Below, piece after piece: positions 16,665-25,229 of a stretch of 64,000 bases of DNA. Position 1 is the stretch's first letter; each line of letters begins with the position of its first letter. This stretch comes from Xanthobacter oligotrophicus (GTDB lineage Bacteria > Pseudomonadota > Alphaproteobacteria > Rhizobiales > Xanthobacteraceae). The position numbers and the translations under genes were made by a program. Location of the stretch: assembly GCF_008364685.1 (NCBI RefSeq), contig NZ_VTTL01000011.1, forward strand, positions 1 to 64,000. Reading direction: 5' to 3'. The notes beneath the pieces were generated by a model, which saw only the letters and a list, made by a program, of their open reading frames with translations, was not told where the DNA came from and did not search any database.

Positions 16665-19151
16665 ATGTTCGAGATGGATATGATGGCTCCTCCCTTCGTG
16701 TACGACATCCGCGTCCTCGACCCACAGGACGGATACCTGTTCGGCGGCAAAGCTACGGGCCTGTCTCGCATGGCCAGTGCCGGCATCCCGGTTCCACCCG
16801 CCTTCGCCATCAGTACCGACGCGTTCCGCGCGTTCCAGGCCGGCGGGCGGCAATTGCCCGCCGACCTGCGGGACGAGGTGGACGTGGCCATGGCTCGTCT
16901 CGGAGAGCAGGTCGGGCGGGTGTTCTCCGGCGGCGACACCGCCGATCCACTTTTGGTTTCGGTCCGCTCCGGCGCTCAGGTCAGCATGCCGGGTATGATG
17001 GACACGGTGCTCAACCTCGGCCTCGACGCCAGCTCGGCGAGCGCCATGATCGCCCGCGGCCACGACCGGCGCTTCGTCATCGACAGCTGGATGCGCTTCT
17101 GGAAGATGTACGTGGAGATTGTGCTCGGGCTCGACAGCGAGGACTTTCTCCATGCCCTGTCCGCTGCACGGGCGGGGGCGGAGGCCGAGGGCGGCAATCT
17201 CAACGCGCTGGAGGAGGCGGTTGTCGCCTACATCGAGGATGAAGGTGAGGATGCTCCCACCAAACCGCGCGACCAGCTCGACCGCGCCATAGCCGCCGTC
17301 TTCTCATCGTGGAACAGTCCGCGCGCCAAGGCCTACCGGGAGCATCAGGGCATCTCCCATGATCTCGGCACCGCGGTCACCGTCCAGGCCATGGTGTTCG
17401 GAAACGCCGACGACAGGTCCGGCTCGGGCGTCGCCTTCTCGCGTGATCCCAACACCGGCGCACCAGTGCTCTATGGTGAATACCTGCCCGGCCGGCAGGG
17501 CGAGGACATTGTCGCGGGCACCGCGACACCGATCGACCTCTCATCGCAGTCGGGCCGGCATGGCGATCTGTGCGCGGCACTCGAGGAGCATTCCCGGGTG
17601 TTGGAGGTGCTCTATCGCGACGCGGTGGACATCGAGTTCACCGTGGAGAGCGGACGGCTCTATCTGCTGCAGGTTCGCCCTGCCAAGCGCACCGCCGCGG
17701 CCGCCGTCCGGATCGCTGCCGACCTCGCTGCCGAAGGCGTCCTGACAAGTGAGGAAGCATTGGAGCGGGTCTCCGCCGAACAGATCAAGCGGCTGTTGCG
17801 TCCCGTCTTCGATCCCAGGCAGGTAGCCGACGCGCAGACCATCGCCACTGGCGTCGGCTCATCGCCCGGACAGGCGAGCGGCATCGCCATCCTGGATTCG
17901 GACCGTGCCGCCGAGTGCGCCACCGCGGGTGATCCGGTCATCTTGGTGCGGCCCACCACCAGCCCGCTGGACATCCGCGGCATGATCGCGGCGGCGGGCA
18001 TTCTCACCGCAAAAGGGGGGGCCCTCAGCCACGCGGCGGTCGTATCCCGTGCCCTGGACCGGCCCTGCGTGGTTGGGTGCGAGGTGCTTGATATCGATCT
18101 CGACGCGCGCACCTTCAGCGTGGGTGGCCGCGTGTGGCAGGAGGGCGACGCCATTGCCATCGACGGCGCGTCCGGTCGCGTCTTCGACGGGCGGATCGAT
18201 CTGGTCGAACCGGAAGGCCAGTTCTGCGGCCTTACGCAATTGCTCGAAACGGCGGACCGGCTCTCCGGGGCGTCGGTCTGGACGACGGCGCGCCCCGTCT
18301 CCGGCGCAACGCCGGCGGGGGTCGCTGTCGTCAATATGGCGGATGTGGCCATCGCAGAAGGCATCGTCGAACGCTTCGCCGACGGCATGGCAAATCTGGC
18401 GCGCGAGCCTGAAGCTGCGGCCGCCGTGCTGGGCGAAGCCGCTGCGGGCGTGGGCGCCGCCGTGCTCGACGCGGTCATGGGTCTGCCGGTCCACGTCCGG
18501 CTGCCCCAGCCCGGTTCGCGGCGCGCGCGCTTCGTGGTGCCAGACTGGCTGGAACTGGACCAGCGCCTGTTCCTGCCCCTCGGCAATACCGCCTACCAGA
18601 ACGCCATCTTCGCCGGCCTCGCCCGCAGCGCCGAAGGGCGCGGCCCGATCACGGTCCTGCTGGGCGGCGTCACGGACGTGGCCGAATGGACCCGCTACCG
18701 GCGTGACATCGCCGCCTTCCCTCAGCTGGAGGCCGGCGTGGTGATCCAGAACGTGGCCGGGCTGGAGGCCGTCCCCGCCATGCTGGCCCAGGCTGGCGGG
18801 CGGATCTGGATCGACCTCGACGAGGTAATCGACTCCGCCCACGGCTTCCTGCCGAAGGCGTATGCGTCGGCGGCGGTGCTCGATGAATATGTCGCGCAGG
18901 GCAAGCTCGGCTCGCATCCGCGTAAGGAGCTCAAGCCGTTCCTCGCGGCCCTGTTCCAGCAGGCGGCGGCCCAGGGGGACGAGCGTGTCGGGGTCCTGTG
19001 CCCGGCCGATTGCGACGGCACGCTGCTGGAGTGGCTGCACGCCCATGGCTTCCGCCTCTTCAGCGTCCCATCCGAACAGCGGGACCTCACCCGTGCCCTT
19101 CTCGGAAAGGCGGCGGGGCGTCGAGTCCATGCTAGAGTGGACCCGACGTGA
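16665..19151 (+). CDS. Pyruvate-phosphate-dikinase-like protein with divergent C-terminus
   Basis: 828 residues. The N-terminal ATP-grasp part is clear: FGGKATGLSRMASAGIPVPP at about 26-45, the PPDK signature SVRSGAQVSMPGMMDTVLNL at 99-118, and DIEFTVESGRLYLLQVRP at 322-339. The phosphohistidine domain follows, with GGALSHAAVVSRALDRPCVV giving His456. The usual PEP/pyruvate TIM-barrel signature (GIGLCRTEHMF) is absent from the last ~310 residues. A weak trace remains: VGVLCPADCDG (Cys779) sits where CGE of the dikinase catalytic Cys would be, and LEAGVVIQNVAGLEAVPAML resembles the metal-binding strand. The acceptor may therefore not be pyruvate. Last enzyme of the four-gene phosphohistidine core. 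Confidence 0.82.
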   Translation: MFEMDMMAPPFVYDIRVLDPQDGYLFGGKATGLSRMASAGIPVPPAFAISTDAFRAFQAGGRQLPADLRDEVDVAMARLGEQVGRVFSGGDTADPLLVSVRSGAQVSMPGMMDTVLNLGLDASSASAMIARGHDRRFVIDSWMRFWKMYVEIVLGLDSEDFLHALSAARAGAEAEGGNLNALEEAVVAYIEDEGEDAPTKPRDQLDRAIAAVFSSWNSPRAKAYREHQGISHDLGTAVTVQAMVFGNADDRSGSGVAFSRDPNTGAPVLYGEYLPGRQGEDIVAGTATPIDLSSQSGRHGDLCAALEEHSRVLEVLYRDAVDIEFTVESGRLYLLQVRPAKRTAAAAVRIAADLAAEGVLTSEEALERVSAEQIKRLLRPVFDPRQVADAQTIATGVGSSPGQASGIAILDSDRAAECATAGDPVILVRPTTSPLDIRGMIAAAGILTAKGGALSHAAVVSRALDRPCVVGCEVLDIDLDARTFSVGGRVWQEGDAIAIDGASGRVFDGRIDLVEPEGQFCGLTQLLETADRLSGASVWTTARPVSGATPAGVAVVNMADVAIAEGIVERFADGMANLAREPEAAAAVLGEAAAGVGAAVLDAVMGLPVHVRLPQPGSRRARFVVPDWLELDQRLFLPLGNTAYQNAIFAGLARSAEGRGPITVLLGGVTDVAEWTRYRRDIAAFPQLEAGVVIQNVAGLEAVPAMLAQAGGRIWIDLDEVIDSAHGFLPKAYASAAVLDEYVAQGKLGSHPRKELKPFLAALFQQAAAQGDERVGVLCPADCDGTLLEWLHAHGFRLFSVPSEQRDLTRALLGKAAGRRVHARVDPT

Positions 19152-19152
19152 C

Positions 19153-21408
19153 ATGGGAGGCAGCCGGACATTGCGTCGACGAGAAGGCCATGGATCACCT
19201 GCGGTCGGCCAGGTCCCGGACGAGGCCCGGACTGCCTCGCTGCTGCCGCCCGCTGGCGCGGGGAGCGGCTGCGTCGAGACGCTGGCGGCCTTCGTCGCTG
19301 GCTTGCCGGCGGCGGCGAACGATGGAAACCCCCGCGTCTTCTCCGAGGCCGAGAGCTGCTTTGCGGACTTGACCTCCGGGACCGCCGAAATCGTCGTCAA
19401 TTCCGCCGGCCTGTGGCGGCGGTGGCAGCAACTCGATGTGCCGGAGGAGGACCCCGGCCCGCACGTCCTGTCCCTGGCCGAGGCGTTTCCGGGCCGTGTG
19501 GTATTTCCAATCCGCACCGGGACGATCGCGGTCCTGCTTGACGACGACGGCGGTCCGGCCCTGAAGGATGCACTCAGCCTTCTGGCCGGCTGCGTCGCCC
19601 TGGCACTCGACGTGGGGACAGGGCGCACCACGGTTGCGCGTAGCGTCAGCGAACTGGACGTGATGCGAGCGGTCGCGGCGCGCATCCTCGAAACGCGCGA
19701 TCTCGATGAGATCCTGCTCCTGGTCAGCCACGAGGCCAAGCGCCTGCTCGACGCCGACATCTGCGGCGTCATGCTGTGCGAAGGCGACCAGGTCGTGATG
19801 AAAAGCTGCGTCGGGCATATCTCGCCGACCATGCCGCGGCTGCGTATGCAATCAGGCGTCGGCGTCGCGGGCCAGGTGCTGGCCACCGGCGAGCCCTGCA
19901 TGGTACGAAATTACGTCGAGAGCGATATCATCACCCGCGATTTCGTGCCGCTTGCGCGGGTGGAGAAGGTGCGCTCGGCCCTTGCTGTACCCATCCTTTC
20001 CCGCGATTCGATTATTGGCGTGCTGGAGGTGTGGCGCCGTCGCCCTTCGGTGTTCAATTCCGGAGACACGCCCCTTCTTCTGGCCCTCGCGGGGCTCGCG
20101 TCCATCGCCATCGACAACGCGTTGCTGCTGCGCGCCCATGCCGAGGCTGCCGAACGCCTGTCCATCGCCTATGGCGAACTGACAGAACGTTACAGCGTCA
20201 TCACCAGCGCCGCGAGCTTCCAGGAGCAGATCGCCGGCCTGATGCTGGTCGACCATTCCCTGCCCAAGATCCTCGATCTCACGGCGGAATTCACGGATGC
20301 GACGATCCTGTTCTTCGATGCCGACCGGCACCTCGAATGCGCGATGCCCGCCGCCGAGCGTCCAGGCGAGGATCAGATCGCGGTCCTCACGGGCTTGCTA
20401 CCCAAGGCCAAGCGGGTCGGGGATGCGCCGTTCAGCGCGCCGTTCGAAGGACGGCTGGCCCATGTGCTTCCGGTCACGTCCGGGGTGGAGACGCTCGGCT
20501 GGCTGGTGTGGCTCGGCCAGGTCCAGCCGGGGGAGCGGGTGCGGCTTGCGCTTCGGCATGTGTCGCTGGCGGCGGGGCTCTATTGTTTCGAGCGGCGTAG
20601 AATCGCGCGCGAGCGCCTGGGCACGCTCGAAAGCGTTATGTGGAGCCTGCTCGAAGGCGAATTGGTCGACCGGACCGTAGCCCACGACCGGGCGCGTGAA
20701 CTGCGCGTCCACATCCGGGATTCGGTGTTCGTGGCGGTGATCGCACTGCCCACGAACGCGACCGCCCATTCGGCGGACCTTGATCCCATCAGGCACGAAC
20801 GGATCCTTGCCGCCACCGAGCAATACGGCCTCGGCGCGCTGGTGCTCATGGCTGGTATCCGCGGCAACCAGTTGTGCCTCATCTGCAAGGGCAATCCGGA
20901 TGCCGCCCGGAGCGCCGCCCTGAACGGCCTGCTCGATCGCCTGAAGGCCGAGCTGCGGGTGCCTGCCATCCCCATGGGTCTCAGCGGTCTCCACAGCGAC
21001 TGGCGCTCCCTGCCCGCCGCGTTCCGCGAGGCGCTGGTCGCGCTGGAGGTGGCGCGGCATCGGCGCAGCAATCCCGTCGCCCGCTATGGCGAAATCGGCA
21101 TCATGGGGCTGCTGGTCAATCTGCGAGGCAAGGCGGACATGCGCCGTGTCGGCGAGGAAATCCTCGGGGGCCTGCTGTCGGAACCGGAACCCAGCCGCGG
21201 TGTGCTGCTGGAGACGCTGAAGGCCTTCTTCGACTGCGACTGCTCGCAGATCTCCACGGCCGCCCGGCTGCACGTGCATAACAAAACCGTTGCCTATCGC
21301 CTTGAAAAGGTCGGCAGCCTTACCGGGCTAAACCTCGCGCGTCACCAGGATCGCGTGCTTGCGGACATCGGTATCCGCCTGATGACGCTCCTTGATGACG
21401 GTGCGTGA
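19153..21408 (+). CDS. GAF domain plus PucR/CdaR-type helix-turn-helix regulator
   Basis: About 751 residues. A GAF sensor domain (LDEILLLVSHEAKRLLDADI, VGVAGQVLATGEPCMVRNYV, SALAVPILSRDSIIGVLEVW) is followed by a middle region and a GGDEF-like PucR segment. The C-terminal PucR helix-turn-helix is LLETLKAFFDCDCSQISTAA, then RLHVHNKTVAYRLEKV. The ATG is one base after the dikinase stop; another in-frame ATG at 19129 overlaps that gene. Such regulators respond to pathway substrates and are common in aromatic and terpenoid degradation loci. Co-transcription with the enzymes suggests control of this island. Confidence 0.82.
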   Translation: MGGSRTLRRREGHGSPAVGQVPDEARTASLLPPAGAGSGCVETLAAFVAGLPAAANDGNPRVFSEAESCFADLTSGTAEIVVNSAGLWRRWQQLDVPEEDPGPHVLSLAEAFPGRVVFPIRTGTIAVLLDDDGGPALKDALSLLAGCVALALDVGTGRTTVARSVSELDVMRAVAARILETRDLDEILLLVSHEAKRLLDADICGVMLCEGDQVVMKSCVGHISPTMPRLRMQSGVGVAGQVLATGEPCMVRNYVESDIITRDFVPLARVEKVRSALAVPILSRDSIIGVLEVWRRRPSVFNSGDTPLLLALAGLASIAIDNALLLRAHAEAAERLSIAYGELTERYSVITSAASFQEQIAGLMLVDHSLPKILDLTAEFTDATILFFDADRHLECAMPAAERPGEDQIAVLTGLLPKAKRVGDAPFSAPFEGRLAHVLPVTSGVETLGWLVWLGQVQPGERVRLALRHVSLAAGLYCFERRRIARERLGTLESVMWSLLEGELVDRTVAHDRARELRVHIRDSVFVAVIALPTNATAHSADLDPIRHERILAATEQYGLGALVLMAGIRGNQLCLICKGNPDAARSAALNGLLDRLKAELRVPAIPMGLSGLHSDWRSLPAAFREALVALEVARHRRSNPVARYGEIGIMGLLVNLRGKADMRRVGEEILGGLLSEPEPSRGVLLETLKAFFDCDCSQISTAARLHVHNKTVAYRLEKVGSLTGLNLARHQDRVLADIGIRLMTLLDDGA

Positions 21409-21763
21409 GCTCGATCCCGCGCGCCGATCATCCGGTTTCTTGACAGCCATACCACACGTGCGCGCCTGATGACGTCGAGCCGTGTCCCGGATCGGAAAGC
21501 ACGTCAGGGCGCTTTCGAGTGAAGTGGATACCGGTTCGCGTGAAAAAAAACGCGTCAACACAAGAATGCGGGGCGATTCCCGTGAGCCGGGGCGAGCGGA
21601 AAGCACGCCAAAGCTAATTTGCGGCGTGCGTTTTTATCTGGTGCGGTGATGGTCCCTCCCGCCTGTTTCCTCAATCCTTCCAGCTCCGTCGACGTGGCTC
21701 AACGTCTTCACGGGATAACAAAACAAGGCACGCACCAGCAGTTGCCTTTTGGGGAGGAAGATG
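21409..21763. other. Intergenic region upstream of the outer-membrane protein gene
   Basis: 355 bases without a convincing gene. It contains a Rhizobiales dispersed repeat (21509-21544), an A-tract, and the leader of the next gene with ggggagg at 21751-21757. A promoter for the outer-membrane protein probably lies here, but no clear -35/-10 pair is seen. Confidence 0.5.
21509..21544. repeat. Rhizobiales dispersed repeat, copy 1
   Basis: 36-base element containing GGATACCGGTTCGCGTGAA. It matches 52356-52391 at 32 of 36 positions. Similar intergenic elements are widespread in Rhizobiales genomes. Confidence 0.7.
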
Positions 21764-22690
21764 ATGGCGATGGAAAGATCGGCAAATTGCGCCACCGGTT
21801 CTGTCTGGGCGTCGGGCATAAGGGCGATCTGCCTGATCGTCGCGCTTGTTCTCTCACAGCACGGCACGGCTTTCGCGCTCGATTCGGACGCCGATGACTA
21901 CAGCGCCGGCGCGTTGCCTACCGGCACCAATCTCGCCGCCGCCTATTATCAGTTCGCAACCCGCGACACCCTCTATGCCAACGGCAACGCAACCGCCGGC
22001 GGCAACCTCGATTCGAGCGTCGGTATCCTGCGCTATGCCCGCTTCGTCGAAATCGGGGGCTTTCTGGCCGATCCCCAGTTCCTGCTGCCATTCGGTCACC
22101 TCTACGGCACCGACACCATGAGCGGGTTGGGCTCGTCGGCCGGCATCGGCGACCTCATCCTCGCCTCGACGGTCTGGCTCTATCGCAATATCGAGAGCGG
22201 ATACTATTTTGGCGTGACGCCGATCGTCTACATCCCGACCGGTGATTATAACCCGCGCAACAAGGTCAATCTCGGCGAAAACCGGTGGAAGGGCGGCCTC
22301 CAGGCGGGCTATGTGATGCCCATCTTTACCAAGGATCTCACGCTTCAGCTCACTGCGGACGTGACCTTTTACGGCGACAATACAGACTATGGATTATATG
22401 GGCAGAACCTGAGCCAGGCGCCGCTGGCGCAATTCCAGGCGTGGCTGAAATATAGCGTCACGAAGGATTTCGACGTGCGCCTGGGCGCCAGCTACTTCAT
22501 CGGCGGTGAGACCAAGGTCGACGGCATCAGCAACAACGACGAAACGCGAACGACGAATATCCGTATAGGATTCGCCTATAATTTCGCACCTAGCTGGAAT
22601 ATCATGGCCGTTTATGGACGGGACGTTGCCGTCGAGAATGGGTTCAGCGAAGCAAATCGCGTCAACCTCCGTATGTATACGCTATTCTGA
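21764..22690 (+). CDS. Outer-membrane channel-like protein (phenol meta-pathway MetA/SphA type)
   Basis: 308 residues with an N-terminal signal sequence (AICLIVALVLSQHGTAFALD) and a mature part of alternating amphipathic beta strands ending in the aromatic RVNLRMYTLF, as in outer-membrane barrels. GVTPIVYIPTGDYNPRNKVN and GENRWKGGLQAGYVMP resemble the Pfam family found next to phenol and other aromatic degradation genes. A strong ggggagg site precedes two adjacent ATGs; the second is chosen for spacing. It closes the island and likely admits the hydrophobic substrate. Confidence 0.75.
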   Translation: MAMERSANCATGSVWASGIRAICLIVALVLSQHGTAFALDSDADDYSAGALPTGTNLAAAYYQFATRDTLYANGNATAGGNLDSSVGILRYARFVEIGGFLADPQFLLPFGHLYGTDTMSGLGSSAGIGDLILASTVWLYRNIESGYYFGVTPIVYIPTGDYNPRNKVNLGENRWKGGLQAGYVMPIFTKDLTLQLTADVTFYGDNTDYGLYGQNLSQAPLAQFQAWLKYSVTKDFDVRLGASYFIGGETKVDGISNNDETRTTNIRIGFAYNFAPSWNIMAVYGRDVAVENGFSEANRVNLRMYTLF

Positions 22691-22790
22691 ACGAAAGCGC
22701 GCCGATCCCTATAAATGCTCTCCGGATCGCAAGTCATATCCGGTGAGCCTATTCTATTTGACCTAAGCGAGCGAGATGAGGCGCGTAGCC

Positions 22791-22833
22791 GAACGTCCGC
22801 TATCGGACAGCGGGCCAATGACCGCTCCTGGCG
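22791..22833. repeat. 43-bp repeat, copy 2 (right edge of the catabolic island)
   Basis: Direct copy of 7127-7169 in the same orientation (36 of 43 identical). Here the first part forms a perfect small palindrome, GTCCG CTAT CGGAC. It lies 100 bases after the outer-membrane protein gene and marks the end of the accessory block. The rest of 22691-22964 holds no gene. Confidence 0.6.
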
Positions 22834-22964
22834 GATTGTTAGCGAGAGCTCGATGCTCATCGCCATGACGTTCAGTCCTCGTCAATCAGGCGTTCGCCCT
22901 TCGGCGCCTAACCGAGAACGGTAGCATCGCTATCTGAGGAGGGGGCTGCGCGCTGAACCGGCGT

Positions 22965-24398
22965 CTAGCCCCGCTCCGCCGCTCCTGCCGCCTCATGGTA
23001 GAGCAAAGGAGACAGCGTCATGCGCAGGGTGACCCGCAGGCCGCCGAGGTCAGGGCTGCGGTCGAGGACGATTGAAATGTGCAGCAGGTCCGCGATCACC
23101 TTCACGATCGAAAGCCCGAGACCGCTGCCGGGCACGTCCGGCCGGTCGGGCGCGCGATAGAAGCGCCGGAACACCTGCTCCCGCTCGGCTTCCGGAATGC
23201 CCGGACCGCTGTCCTCGATGGTCACAAGCGCCAAGTGCCCGTCCCGCTCGGCGCACAGCACCACCTGACCGCCCGCGCCGGAATATTTCACTGCATTGTC
23301 CAGAAGATTGCCCAGCAGTTCGGACAGCAGAACGGTGTCGGACATCAGCGGCAAGGGGCGATGCCTGATGAGGCAGGAGATCTGGGTGTCGGGCGGGATG
23401 CCGGCGATGCGCTCGGCGATGACATACTCGATCACCTCGCCCAGATCGCAGGGCGTGCCGCCCGCTGCCGCGACGGCGCTTTCGTCGGCACGGGCGAGGG
23501 TGAGGAGCTGGGTGATGAGCCGCTCAAGCCTCTCTGCTCCCTGATCCAGCTCGGCCAGGACACTGCTGCTCAGCTCGGGATCGGAGCTCTCGCGCCGCAG
23601 CAGATCCACATGCATCCTCACGATCGCCAGCGGCGTGCGCATCTGGTGGGAGGCATCGGCCGTGAAGCGCCGCAGAAGCGCCGTCGCCGAGCGCAGGCGC
23701 TCGAACATGGCATTGATAGCGGTGGCGGGCGCCATCGCCTCCTGCGGCACGCCGGACAGATCGAGCGGCCGCAGGTCGCGCCAGTCGCTGACGGCGCGGG
23801 TGTCGATTTGCCGGCTGAGATCGGCGAGAGGCATCAGCCCGCGCTCGACGGACACCCACGCCAGCACGGCGATGGCCAGGATCAGGCCGGCCTCCGCAAC
23901 GCCAAGCTTCCGCAGCATTTCGTTGCGCAGCTGATTGCGGGCAAGCCGGGTCTCGGCGACGGCGACGATGACCGGGCGTTCGACGCCATAGACACGGCGT
24001 GCCACCGCGGCGAGCCGCACCGCATTGCCGCGATAGGTGTCGTCCCAGTGGGTCGGCTGGCCGGGCTCCGCGGCCGCCATCTTTCCGAGGGGCAGGTCGG
24101 GATAGCCCGTCACCGGCCCGGCGTCGGAGGCGACGAGATAATAAACGTTGTCCTGCGTCTTGGTTTCGAGCATGCCCAACGCGACTTGCGGCATGTCCAC
24201 CACCACCTCGCCGCTCTCCACCGCGAGGCGCTCGGCGATGGCCATCAGCGAGCCGTCGAGGAGGCGATCATGGGAGCTCTCCACCACCGACGTGATCGTG
24301 AGATAGCCGCCGGCTCCGATAGCTACAGCCAGCAGCAGTACCGGCGCGAGCAGATTGAGGAGAACCGCGCGCTTCAGCGAGCGGCGGGCGCCGCACAT
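22965..24398 (-). CDS. Sensor histidine kinase (TctE/QseC-like)
   Basis: 477 residues. Membrane segment 1 is at about 10-35 (AVLLNLLAPVLLLAVAIGAG), followed by a periplasmic sensor of ~120 residues and a second segment (AEAGLILAIAVLAWVSVE). The phospho-acceptor His is in FTADASHQMRTPLAIVRMH. The N box is LLGNLLDNAVKYS, the G1 box DSGPGIPEAE and the G2 box GSGLGLSIVK. Its ATG shares one base with the regulator's stop codon. Faces the PgtC-like gene and lies upstream of the tcu operon, so citrate/tricarballylate-type signals are likely. The signal itself is inferred. Confidence 0.9.
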   Translation of the reverse strand: MCGARRSLKRAVLLNLLAPVLLLAVAIGAGGYLTITSVVESSHDRLLDGSLMAIAERLAVESGEVVVDMPQVALGMLETKTQDNVYYLVASDAGPVTGYPDLPLGKMAAAEPGQPTHWDDTYRGNAVRLAAVARRVYGVERPVIVAVAETRLARNQLRNEMLRKLGVAEAGLILAIAVLAWVSVERGLMPLADLSRQIDTRAVSDWRDLRPLDLSGVPQEAMAPATAINAMFERLRSATALLRRFTADASHQMRTPLAIVRMHVDLLRRESSDPELSSSVLAELDQGAERLERLITQLLTLARADESAVAAAGGTPCDLGEVIEYVIAERIAGIPPDTQISCLIRHRPLPLMSDTVLLSELLGNLLDNAVKYSGAGGQVVLCAERDGHLALVTIEDSGPGIPEAEREQVFRRFYRAPDRPDVPGSGLGLSIVKVIADLLHISIVLDRSPDLGGLRVTLRMTLSPLLYHEAAGAAERG

Positions 24399-25063
24399 CA
24401 GCCCTTCTCCAGCATGTAGCCGAGCCCGCGCACGGTGCGGATGCGCAGCCCGCCGGCCCCGAGCTTCTTGCGCAGGCGGGCGATGTACAGCTCCAGGGCG
24501 TTGGGGGCCACCGCATCGTCCAGTCCGAACACCTCCGAGATGAGGCGTGCCTTGGGCACAAGCTTGCCCGCCTGGAGGAGGAGGAGATGCAGGACCGCCA
24601 GCTCCCGCCTCCTCAGATCAAGGGGGGAACCCTCCAGCCGAGCGACCAGCTGCGCCGTATCGAACTGCAGCGGCCCGAATTCGAGAACGGCGTCGCTGAC
24701 GCCGAAGCCCCGGCGCACAAGAGCCCGCACCCGCGCCTCGAACTCGGCGAGGGCAAAGGGCTTGTTCACGTAATCGTCAGCGCCGAGGTCCAGCGCCTTC
24801 ACCTTCTCATCGACATGGTCGCGAGCGGTGAGGATCATGACCGGCGTATTCAGGCCATTGCGGCGGATCGCCCGCAGCACGTCATATCCGCTTCCGTTTG
24901 GAAGGCCGAGATCGAGCACGACCAGATTGTACGCCTCGCGGGTCGCCAGCCCGACCGCATCGGCCGCATCGGCCTCATGGTCGACCGCATAGCCGAGCGA
25001 GGTAAGCGAGCGCTTCAGTCCGCTCGCCAGCGCCCGGTCGTCTTCCACGATGAGGATGCGCAT
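24398..25063 (-). CDS. OmpR-family response regulator (TctD/QseB-like)
   Basis: 221 residues. The receiver domain has acidic EDD near residue 8, phospho-acceptor Asp in LVVLDLGLPNG near residue 51 and Lys in DDYVNKPF near residue 101. The C-terminal winged helix ends RKKLGAGGLRIRTVRGLGYM. Start at MRILIVEDD, as usual for the family, although the frame is open further upstream. Paired with the histidine kinase. Likely target is the divergent binding-protein gene and the tcu operon. Confidence 0.92.
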   Translation of the reverse strand: MRILIVEDDRALASGLKRSLTSLGYAVDHEADAADAVGLATREAYNLVVLDLGLPNGSGYDVLRAIRRNGLNTPVMILTARDHVDEKVKALDLGADDYVNKPFALAEFEARVRALVRRGFGVSDAVLEFGPLQFDTAQLVARLEGSPLDLRRRELAVLHLLLLQAGKLVPKARLISEVFGLDDAVAPNALELYIARLRKKLGAGGLRIRTVRGLGYMLEKG

Positions 25064-25229
25064 CAAGACGACTCCCGGTCGGCTGCAAATGGCCGCAAGG
25101 CTAAAGCCCCCCGTTCGGAGCGGGGAGGATGCCCCGGACGTGACCTCATCCGTCGCATCGCATAATGTAGACCGGCTAACGGAAGCAAGTTCAAGAGACG
25201 GCTCGGGCGTGCGTGCGGGAGGCGGGTCG

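Noticed and set aside
14186-19151. Reading the cluster as acetone carboxylase or plain PEP synthase
   Set aside because: No hydantoinase-like acetone carboxylase subunits are present, and the dikinase lacks a standard PEP barrel.
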